Shown here in pieces: positions 50,386 through 61,200 of a stretch of 64,000 nt of DNA (its first letter is position 1; each line of letters begins with the position of its first letter). The stretch is taken from NCBI GenBank assembly GCA_014706295.1, contig JACSVZ010000002.1:107566547-107630546 (forward strand), given 5' to 3'. The stretch comes from Lycocorax pyrrhopterus obiensis (taxonomy: Eukaryota > Chordata > Aves > Passeriformes > Paradisaeidae). A model generated the notes under the pieces. It did not search any database, was not told where the DNA came from, and worked only from the letters and a program-made list of their open reading frames with translations. Position numbers and translations under genes: made by a program.

Positions 50386-50715
50386 CCTCTCCTCTCCTCT
50401 CCTCTCCTCTCCTCTCCTCTCCTCTCCTCTCCTCTCCTCTCCTCTCCTCTCCTCTCCTCTCCTCTCCTCTCCTCTCCTCTCCTCTCCTCTCCTCTCCTCT
50501 CCTCTCCTCTCCTCTCCTCTCCTCTCCTCTCCTCTCCTCTCCTCTCCTCTCCTCTCCTCTCCTCTCCTCTCCTCTCCTCTCCTCTCCTCTCCTCTCCTCT
50601 CCTCTCCTCTCCTCTCCTCTCCTCTCCTCTCCTCTCCTCTCCTCTCCTCTCCTCTCCTCTCCTCTCCTCTCCTCTCCTCTCCTCTCCTCTCCTCTCCTCT
50701 CCTCTCCTCTCCTCT
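50386..50715. repeat. (CCTCT)66 pentanucleotide microsatellite
   Basis: Sixty-six perfect copies of CCTCT run for 330 bases without one substitution. The plus strand is pure pyrimidine and the minus strand pure purine. Since 5 and 3 share no factor, the translation repeats every 15 bases and has no stop, giving open frames of 218 codons (plus, repeating LLSSP) and 207 codons (minus, repeating RRGEE); these are not genes. Long mirror-symmetric polypyrimidine tracts can form triplex DNA. The perfection points to recent expansion and high mutability. Confidence 0.98.
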
Positions 50716-50930
50716 CCCTCCCTCCCCTCTCCCTCCCCTCCCCTCCCTCCCCTCCCCTCCCCTCCCTCCCCTCCCCTCCCCTCCCCTCCCCCTCCCCTCC
50801 CCTCCCCTCCCCTCCCCTCCCCTCCCCTCCCCTCCCCTCCCTCCCCTCCCCTCTCCCCTCCCCTCCCCTCTCCCCTCCCCTCCCCTCTCCCCTCCCCTCC
50901 CCTCTCTCCTTTTCCTTTTTTCCTTTCCTA
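50716..50930. repeat. Irregular CCCCT/CCCT-rich polypyrimidine tract
   Basis: Directly after the perfect CCTCT array comes about 200 bases of CCCCT units mixed with CCCT and CCTCTC variants, ending in T-rich pyrimidine sequence. The minus strand consists of repeated runs of three to five G, so many G-quadruplexes are possible. It is likely related to the array by a T-to-C change within the unit followed by separate spreading. Confidence 0.93.
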
Positions 50931-53900
50931 ATTGTAGAAATCCAGACTTATACTCTTGTTTAATCAATATAGCAGAACTTTCGTTATATCAAAGAGTGGT
51001 CGTCATCATCACTTTTTGCCTCATCAACAAATGAGAGAAAAAGGAAGCTGTAAAATATCCCATCGGTCACTGCCCCCTTTCCACTTCATATACTATCTAC
51101 CAAGCCAGTAAAAGTTGCCACTTTTTGCACAAGTTTGTTTATCTTTCAGTCTTTGTGCTGTCCATTTAATTAAAGGTCAGGATCTATGACTATAATCTTC
51201 TTCAGAGATAATAGCTAAACTTAATAGGGTATCTTCTCTATAACACTGACAGTCTATCACTGTTGATTCCTCATGGTAGCTATTCTGTGTACCTCATCAT
51301 TCTGCTGGATCTTTCAGTAGACACTGTCTTTAAAATCCCATTTGTACCATTTGGGTCAGGTCAGGAAGACTAATGGCTCTAATCTCATTGGAATGATATT
51401 ATTAATCTTGAAGCAGGTGAGGAACGAGATGCTTTCTCCTGCTAAAGAACTCAAGACTTCAGTTCTGCAGAGGGTAATCTCAGGTTTACTGCACATGGCA
51501 GAACGACTCAAAGATTAAGCTATCATTTTTTGTCATTTCAAACCTGTATGGTATTTTAAATCAATTTCAGAAACCTAAAATGAAGGATTAAACTTTCTAT
51601 TTCCAGTTTCATACAGCTTGATTTAAATTTTCTTAATGTGTTTTTAACAAATAAAGCAAAAGTAAATAGGAGTAGCTGTGAATCACAGCAGTACTCCTCT
51701 ATGCTGAGCTCTTTGCTTCTGGGCATAACAGGTGCACATTTGCTGATGTCTAGAAATTTGAGAACTTAAATTCACATTTAACACTAGATTCAGCAATATG
51801 ACATATTTAAATTTCAGGACCTGTTGTTTCTAAAAGCCATTAACAACAGTTGCAGTCACTATCACTTCTGAACATTCAACCAGGGTGTTTTAGGATCTAG
51901 ATTTCCATAATGTTTTATGCTTGTATCTATTTTGTGTACCCATTTCAGTGGGTACTGATTTGGAGGTAAGCTTCACTGCTTTGTGGACAAGAATGTTAGC
52001 AAAGAACAGGATGGAATAGCAGGTTTTGTTTCCTCTCGGTTTGGGTCTCCATGCATATTCACCTGGAAAACAGATTGGCTAAGCCTACAGTGCCTGGCCA
52101 AGGTCCTCCTATAAATCATACCTCCATATGAGAAATATTGATAAAATAAAACAGTGCAACACCATTCCTGGAAAGGCCTCAAAAAGCCATCTTCAAAGAC
52201 AGATAGGTTTGTGAGCACTGAGTCATGGTTCTTCAAACATTTCACATTTCCAGATGTCTTTTGTTCTTCTATTACAATTTCCTGCATAATGTAGCTCCTT
52301 GGTTTTAGTCCACAGAGCTGCATTAGGCTGGCACAGACTGAGTGCTTATAACCTCAAATTGGTTTCAAAGCACCATCTGAAGAATGGTTCACGTAGTGGA
52401 TGATCTTTAATACTCAAGATATGGACCCCAGCTTTTGCTTCAGTACACCGGGTTGCTCTCAGCCATGTGACCTATTGCAGCTTTGCTGGGATTTCCTTGG
52501 TTACAAACAGAAACTCAGCACAGATGTCAGTGACCATGCCAGATAAATTAAGCAGAGGTAATTGAAGAAAATTCAGCATAACATATACTTTGTGTTAACC
52601 TGTCCACTAGATGGAATCGTGACATTTGGAGAAATAAGATGGAGATGGGCAACCAGTTGTTTCCCTTTATGGTTTGAATTGGTCCATCTTAAAATGTTAC
52701 TAATATATTTCCATCAGGTCATTTAAAAAATAAACTAGTTGCAGTGCATGAAACGTCTGTGGTCCTATCTAAGTCAAATGAATCTTAAACGAGCTTCACT
52801 GGAATAAAAACCAACAGATAAAAAAACCTGTATGCTGTAAGAATAGACTACCTTTTTATTATTATTATACATTTCCATTTTTCACTTTTAAAATTTGAGC
52901 ATTTGGTGATTTTTTTTCACGCTCAGCCTTACTTCTATTCTCACCTGTATTACTCAAAAGCTTTTAAATGGCAAAAAATCTTTTTGTCAAAAAATACTTG
53001 GTATAACAATGTTCTGCATAAATCGATATTTTCAAGACAAAAATCAAAACAATTGAAACTGAGAACCACCATTTTCCTTCTTAGCTTTATGGTGGAATGA
53101 AATCAGATTTGCAAAATACTTACCAAAATAGAAAATTTTGACTTCTCAGTATCAACAGTTTAGACATAAAATGTTTTTTAAGTATCAGTACAATAAAAAT
53201 AGCATGCACTATAGCTGACCAAAGGGGCTGTAAACATCTAACAACCCTTATGTCTAGATGACCATGGCATTACCATGAAGAAAAAGCTATTACCAAAAAA
53301 TAAAAAAAAAGTTCAGCGTCATTTCATGAGCTTAGAAAATATTTTCCAACTCTTCCTCCACCCCAGCATACAGACCCCTTTGATTTCATTTTCCAGTGAT
53401 GCTGCCGCTTTTGGGATTTTCAATGAAAGCTCAGAAGGACAGGCTAAATGCACGGCACAGAGCTCACTGAGAAACAGCTGGAGCACAAATGTGCACATTG
53501 CATAAAACCACTGAGGAACACTCCATGTTTCCACTGATGGAATTTAGTTTTTCCTCTTTTGGGGTGGGAAGAGGCTCCTTCTTGCTCTTCACAGAGATCT
53601 TCAGAAAGCAGGGACCATCTTGAGGTGTTAAAAGTTCTCTCTAAATCTCGCTGCTCAGTTATTGTTAATATTTGATTCCCTGTTAACACTCTGCAAAAAC
53701 TTTCAATAATCCCTAGCCCTATACTGATGGAGGGTTAAGGACACAAAAGGAATTAAGGTATCTTGAAGGACTTTTAAAAAAATTCTCTGTGCTTCACAGA
53801 GCTGCATTCTTTCTTTAGGCTGCACCTGTATACAGGAAAGACCCACCTCGCATTTCATTTCCATAATATACATTCCAATAGGAAAAATCAAGTGTAGGGT

Positions 53901-56900
53901 GAGACCTGACCTACTTGAGATACAAGGATGTGTATACTTAGGTCCACAGTTTCTTACTCAGTTTCAGGATCCCCAGTGCTCTTTTTCCTTCTGTATGATA
54001 TTAAAAAAAATTAGTAGTTTTAATAACAGCACACTGTTTTGTAATGTTTCTTCCCTTTTGGCTAACCATATAAATAGATTACATATCAGGTACTAATTGA
54101 TCAGAAACTCAATTTTATGTTTTGAAACCAGGCCAGATGTGGCTAACACATGTCTTTTCTTTCTAGGCCAAATTCAATTTGAAGGAGTTAGATTTAAATT
54201 TGAACAAAGAAACAATCTCTAATATTTCCCATTGTAATGTGGAACTAGTAAAGCACAGAAAATAAGAGCAAGCTGTTCACTATTCTGGCCACCAGTGCTT
54301 TGTCAGAATTATTTTGAAAGACCCAAGGCAAAATCTTTACTAATGATAAAAGAAAATGATTGCAAGTAAGGAAAAATTCCTCTCTCTATACTTACGGTGC
54401 CAGTGGAGAAAAACAAACAAACAGCTATTCCCTACAACCCATTTGTATGGAAAGTATTTATTGCAGTTAAATCCATAGGAAAAAAAACCCCTCCATATTT
54501 AGCATTATTTTAGCTAATAACATTTATTTCAGTGTAAACCCATAGTTTAAAAATTAAGCAAGCATGTTTTCAGGGCTTTTCATTTTCAGATTACACCATA
54601 TGGTTATCACTTGTCTAATGGAGATGCAAAACACCCCATGGACTCCATTGAATGTTCTCTTTCTTTCTGACATGACATATGTTTATAACAGAAATAGAAC
54701 CAGCTTTCCACCCTGTTGTTACATCTCCACAACCTGGAAGTATAGTAAGCAACTTTTTTTACCTGGTTCAACCATTCTTTCTATGTCCTGTGTGGCTGGC
54801 TCTCTTTTGGTTGGTAGATTTACATATTGTTTGGAAATTACAAATTAGAACTGCTCCAGGCGCTTGGTTTTTTTGGAGTAATGTAAGACTGAACCAAATT
54901 GCCTGCAGCTCCCCTGCAACTTGCTTGAAAATGTCATTCTTCATTGTAAAGCCTCAGTGCTTATCAGGCTCTTGAGTCAATCAAGCCCTTGCAATAATGG
55001 CCAAAAGCATGTGGTCAAGCCATCAGGAAATTCAAGCTGCTGTGTGCAGAGGAGTTATTAGGAGCTGCTAAAGTAAGAAGTGATATTATGTAGATCACTG
55101 AAATGTGAGCATCTTCTTAGCATTTTGGAAAACGTGATGAAAGTTCAAAGCCATACTGACACAATTTTGTAAAAGCAGTTGGGCTATTTCCTTCTCTCTT
55201 CATATATGCCTATTTTCTGCAGAAACATGTGCATTGAGAGATTTGAATCCAACCAGAAGAGAAACAGCTGGACATGCGATTCGGACAATGGAATTTTTAT
55301 AACAAATGTTCTTAAAATATAGATTATATTGATATTTAAAGTGAACCTTTGTCTGATCTTGAAAGGACTTGCCATCTGAGTAGAATTGCATGAGGTTTCA
55401 AATTCATTTTATGTCCCATGATCAAATTATTAGAGTGATACGGTTTGTTTGGGAAAAATTATGAAACTTATTACAAGGAAAGAACAGTTCCTTTCACAGA
55501 GGAACAGACTCCTGTTAAAGGAAACACCCCAGTAGATGTGCTGATGTAGCAATGAGAAGCTCCAAAATGAAGTTCAGTATCACATCTTCAGCACCAGTGA
55601 AATTACAGTCAAAAACTTGCTTTCAGAGATGTCACCCAAGTAGTCAATAGAAGTAGGAAAGGTTTGTCAGTAAAGAAAAGAAAAAATACAAATGAGTTTT
55701 AGCAATAACTGAACAAGTGTTTTTTTCTAATTTTTAGGAGAAGGTTTTGTTTAGGTGCATATTAAATTGTTCTCATTTGATAACCTAGATACCCTTAGAA
55801 GGTGATGTAATTTTTTCAGGCAGTGTTTCACACCTAAAGCTATGGTTTAAGCTTATCTATTTTTTTAATCAGCTCAATGTTGTGACCATAGAAGTCAATA
55901 GCCAAAATTATAAATACCACATTTTTTAAACAAATAGTAAATGGCTTTTGGTCTCTGTCTGACTACAAACTGGTAGCAAATTTATTTTCAGGCAGTAGAT
56001 TGCCCTCAAAATTTCTAAGTCTTCTAATATCAATCCATTGTTTGTCTATTTTCCTTCATTTATTACAATTTAAAGGTCATGATTCAACCTCATACAAAAT
56101 AGAGCAATCTCCTGTGTGTTCCAGGCAGACAAAATACGATTTTTATCAAGTGCAGAAAAAACCCCATGATTTTTGTCAAGTGCAGCGTCTATTTTTTTTC
56201 CTCCTTTTAATGAGATTTGGAGGAAGAAAGGAAGGCAGATTCCATTGTCCAAACACGTCACTTCAGCTTCAAACAAGCAATCAGGCATTTTAAAATATAG
56301 ATTGAAAATAGAAACTGAGCTCAATAGAAATATGGGGAGAGGGAGAAAGGAGCATGAAATTAAATCACTGGCTTACCATGATCTAAGAATATAGTTAAAA
56401 ATAAGCATCTTAATATGTCTTTCCTGTGGGTATATGAAGAGCAATAGTTATCGAGAGAGACTGTGATGACTCACACTAGATTGGAAAATGACAACTACAG
56501 AGGAAATGAGACCAAATCCCATGGTTGTTTCACCCTTTTTACTCAGGCGAGTTGCCACTGGCACAAAGAAATCAGCATATAAGGGAGCCATAAGAGTTAG
56601 GTTACAAAATCATTCTCTTCTTCTAATGCTAAGCTGTTCCCTGCAGTATACGCTGAATTGTTTTGTCCTACAGTGCCTAAATGACACATGTAGTGAAACT
56701 GAAACCCTTGAGCAATCTCTATGTGCTGCTTAATTAGTCCATTGGTTTAACGTTTAAAATAAAAACCTGAAACCTTTTAATGTTCTGGCTATTAGGCAGT
56801 TACTGCTGATATGCAGGCTCCATACCCTTTTCTTCCTTTCATCTCTCATAAGCCTATTGTTACACTTTGTCTCAAGAGCTATCAAAATCACAGGCAGGGC

Positions 56901-57194
56901 AGTGGACTACCTGAATTTAACAACACAGCCCTCATTACATTCCACTTCCAAGAAAGAAAATTATTTGTGTCTCCTTTATGTTGTCCAGTTGTGTTGAGAA
57001 GCATAAAATCTGATTCATTTCACTTATCCTCAAAGAGCAGTCTGTTCAGTTTTGATGCTGAATGGCATCCACTAAGTAAATACCCTTCTAGAGAACCACA
57101 AAATCTTATGTTATATAGGTAAGGCTGACAGCTCTATGGAGGTTTGGTGAAGATTTTTATAAAGGCATGGTGGTTGTACTGAGATGGTTAAAAT
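50931..57194. other. Unassigned AT-rich non-coding stretch
   Basis: More than 6 kb without a supportable gene. The longest frame (51973-52323, minus, 116 codons) has no recognised domain. Short direct repeats include an 18-base pair at 56138-56185. No interspersed element was recognised. Confidence 0.5.
56138..56185. repeat. 18-bp direct duplication at 30-bp spacing
   Basis: GATTTTTATCAAGTGCAG at 56138-56155 recurs as GATTTTTGTCAAGTGCAG at 56168-56185, with one mismatch. This fits a local tandem duplication of about 30 bases. Confidence 0.9.
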
Positions 57195-58243
57195 TGTGGG
57201 GTGGTTTGACCCTGGCTGTATACCGCATGCCCACCAAGCCACTCTATCACTCCCCTCCTCAGCTGGACAGGGGGAAGAAAATACAACAAAAGGCTCATTG
57301 GTTGAACTAAGACAGGGAGAGATCACTCACCAATTACTATAACGGGCAAAACAGACCCAGCTTGGGGAAATTAATTGAATTAGTTAGCAATAAAAGCAGG
57401 GATAATGAGAAATAAACCCAAATCTTAACACCACCTTCCCTCTATGTCTTCCTCCTTCCTTAACTTAACTTCATCCCTGATCTTCTCTCCACCACCAGGT
57501 AGTGCAGGGAGGTGGGAATAGGAGTTAGAGTCAGTTCATCGCACGTTTTTTTCTGCTGTTACTTTCTCTTTCTCCTTCCATTTCACCAGCACGGGGTTCT
57601 TCCCAGGGGAGACAGCCCTCCATGTTCTCCAAGGTGAGTCCTTCCCACTGGGCTACAGTTCTTCATAACCTGCTTCAGTGTGTCTCTTCCATAGGGTTCA
57701 GTCCTTCAGGAAGAGGGCGCTCCAGTGTGTCCCCTCTACAGGATCGTAAGTCCTGCCCACAAACCTGATGCTCTGGGCTCCTGTCTCCACAGTTCATAGG
57801 TCCTACCAGGAAGGCTCCTTCAGGCATCCATCTCCTCTGGTGACCTGCACAGGCCGCAGATGGACCTCTGTGGACCTCCACAGGGCTGCAGGGGCACAGC
57901 TGCCTCACCATGGTCTGGACCACGGGCTGCAGAGGAGTCTCTGGAGCACCTCCCCCCTCTCCTCCTTCCCTGACCTTGGTGTTGGCAGAGTTGTTGCTCT
58001 AATGTATTCTCACTCTTTTCTGGTTAAAATTTTCTTCTGTGTAATAAATTGGTTTCCTTTTTAAATATGTTATCCCAGAGGTTCTCCCAGTGCTGCCAAC
58101 AGGCTGAGCCTTTGCCAGTGGTGGGTCCTGGAGCCAGCTGGCATTGACTGTGTGGCATGTAGCGGAAGCTTCTAGCAGCCTCTTACAGAAGCTACCCCTG
58201 TAGCTGTCCCCCTATCAAAACCTAGCCATACCAACCCAATACA
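57195..58243 (+). mobile_element. LTR-like retroelement, about 1.05 kb, plus strand
   Basis: I recognise this as an LTR-like repeat found widely in bird genomes. It opens with TGTGGGGTGGTTTGACCCTG at 57195, passes GGCTCATTGGTTGAACTAAG and GGGAGAGATCACTCACCAAT near 57290-57340, contains a C/T-rich region of degenerate tandem units (about 57590-57800), and ends AACCCAATACA at 58243. It therefore has a TG start and CA end, and an AATAAA is at 58043-58048, about 200 bases before the end. No flanking target duplication could be fixed, so exact ends are uncertain. No retroviral genes are attached, so it would be a solo LTR. I do not name the family. Confidence 0.65.
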
Positions 58244-61200
58244 AGTGCTAATGATTTCTTCCTTATGTAGTCACTTCTAACTGCAAGTGCTTTCAGCTGT
58301 GCTGCCACTCCCAGCTCCCTGAATCCTGTAGTGCAGCTGACCTTGCTGGTCCCTTGTGCCTACTTGGGTTTGGGTGTCTGATAATTAGTGTCTGGCTCAA
58401 CAGAGGGGTGTTTGCAGTAGGAGATGAAAATGTCTAAAACCCATCTCAATTTAATTGTGGAGGAATATATCTTCAACTGCAAGATGTACATGGTCAGTTC
58501 TTGCTACTCTGAAGGGAAAGAATGCTACAGTAAGAGAGACATCTGCCTTTTCCATGTTGGATATCTTCCAGAAGTTGCATCCAAAGTAACCTCAACATTA
58601 TTTTAGCATGCTATAGCTGGAAATCTTTAGGTAGTGTATTACATGAATTTGACATTTCTAGGATTATTTCCAGGGTTCTATCAGAAGATGGAGAGGAACC
58701 TGGCTCAGAACATTTTTATTTCACCGACGCACACTTTTGTCCCCTTTTGTCCCCCTTTGAACAAACAAACGCAAGTCTAACAGAGGGTCATAAGATCAAC
58801 TAAAACACTTATTTTTAGATTTTCCCACTCCTATTTTTCTTTTTTTTCCTTTAATATACGCTATATTTATATTTTAAACTAGCTGAATATGTTGGGTGGA
58901 AAAGCCTAGTACTTTTCATATCCGCTTTTATGCACATTAAAATCAAACCAAGTGATTCTTCCCTTACTGTTACAATAAGCCAGATAATTGAACATGATTT
59001 GTAGTTTACACCTGTCTTTATATGTGAGTTTATGAATTGGTTGGACAATTTAGATATATAATATCATTATTATTGACCTTTAGCTGCATCAAGGAAAGAG
59101 GTACTTTCTTCCGAAAATCAACACCTAAAATATATTAATTATTCTAATGTTTTCCAGAATTCACTACATTCATTCAGAATTATGTGCCTTGCACCATATG
59201 CCAAAAAACTTAATCAGAGGAAAATTCAAACTTCACTATAAGCATTTATTACCCATAACAGAGATTGGTCTATAAGAGCACTGTCCATAATCTGATATTC
59301 TGATAGGGTAATACAGTTTATTTGTTTGCCAGTTGATTTGAAACAGCAAAGTAAATTTAATTTAAGAAAATGAACTATTCTGCTTTTGGTCAGAGCATTT
59401 TGAAATTAAATCTGCCATTTAAATTTGCCTGGCAGAAAATCTAAATTGGTGAGCAAAATTGTATCATATTAAAAACAACTTTCATATACCTACATATGCA
59501 TTATATTGGTTTATGTGTTTATTTATATTTAATGGAAAATAGATTTTTCTGAAGAAATTAGCATAAATTCTGCGAAATTTTCAAATCCCTTGGCTTTCCA
59601 TTCAATATAGAAAACTTACACAGTACATTTTTAAAGAATAGCAGCTGTAGCAAGTGTTTGGACTAAATTACATAGAATGGCCAATTCAATTTATTTTTTT
59701 ATAAAGAGAAGTCATTGTCATTAATACTTCTAAAAATCAGTGCCTGAATGCTTAATCCATGGCCATCTGAGGCAGGAATTTAGGAAAATTAGTACACAAT
59801 AGGTTTAAATTATGCTAGAATCCACTCTTTGCTTGCAAGTGCACTTAGGTGTCTACAAGCTGAAGACTGAAAAACAAAATCCTAGAGTCGCTGTGCCAAA
59901 GAGGAAATACACAATCTGCAATTGAATGTTGAATGAGAAAAGGTAGCAAAAATCCACTGTATTTGATAACACTCCCAAACAAATCCAAAGAAAATATAGA
60001 ATAATTAGAATTCCACTGTAAGATTGTGCAGAATTTTTCTTCTACAGTAAATTTAAGCAAGACTGAACAATCCTGCTTAGAGTTTATATCAATAAATTGT
60101 AACATGAATTATTTTACCATGTAATGAGTTTCATGTATTTGAAGTAAGTGAAGAAATTTAATGTGGGTATAAGAAAGGTTAATGCCATTTAAAGAAATTG
60201 AAAAATACAGGTAATGCGACCTAAATGAGATATTCAACTGAAAGCTAAAATATGTTAAGTAGGGGATATCTCGTAATTCAATCGTGAGCTTGGTAGCAGC
60301 ATAAGTATTTAAGCACTGTGTATTTTTAGTAACTTTCTTCACATAATTACTGCCAAATTAACTGCTGTATACAGGATCAACAACAAATGAATATTTCATA
60401 ACTGATTACAAGTATAAAAGAATTTACTCCTGGAAGGTTGTTGTGGTAGTGTTTTTAATGAATACTTGACATTATTAATACTGTAATTATTTATTTATTT
60501 CACATTGGAGTTGTACTTGGCGTTTGGCAGCGATGTAAAAATAGATGATCTCTGACTTGAGTATCTTATATAAAATGACAATAGGACAAAGTGGAAAAAG
60601 GATAAGAACAGATAAGTTGATAAAGCTCTTTGGAAGTATAAGATAACTGTCTTTAGCTGACAGCCCAAAAATAACCATTAATCTTGAGAACAAAAGAGGG
60701 AAATGCTTTTCTCCACCTGCGCTGGGTTTTGCCTCTTATTTCTGACAGGAGAACCGGAGGATTCTTTTGTTATCACTATCATTTTTTCCAATGTTGCAGG
60801 TGATTTATTTAGTGATTTAAATTATGCTATTAGTTGATGGTTGCATAAAATGATCCTTAAGACTCCACTTCCCCCCTCTAGTTTTATCATCCCTCTTTTT
60901 GAGCTCTAGCCATGTTTCTGACCATCAGACAATTGAAAACACAGTTTCAAAGAAACACAGAGTTTTTCAGGGAAACTTGGTATTCTGACAGCTGGCGTTT
61001 TCAGGAAAATACCAAATATTAGGAAACTTATGATAAAAATCATGAGTTGACAATGCTGCCATCTAGCCTTAGAAACATAATCAACAGGAGCAATCTGTTA
61101 CAAAGCCATGAGTCGCTGACTCTCTCCATTAGCTTCCTAAATAGCAGGAATCTGAGGACTCCTATCTGTGAAATCTCAGCAGCTCGACCATGAACAATGA

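Noticed and set aside
50344..51034. Open frames of 207 (minus) and 218 (plus) codons, repeating RRGEE and LLSSP
   Set aside because: They are produced by the stop-free translation of the CCTCT/CCCCT tract; frames are open on both strands.
51973..52323. 116-codon minus-strand frame
   Set aside because: No recognised family or neighbouring exon signals; chance frame is the simplest explanation.
57675..58064. Overlapping 82- and 98-codon frames rich in Pro, Ser and Cys
   Set aside because: They lie inside the LTR-like repeat and have no retroviral or cellular domain.
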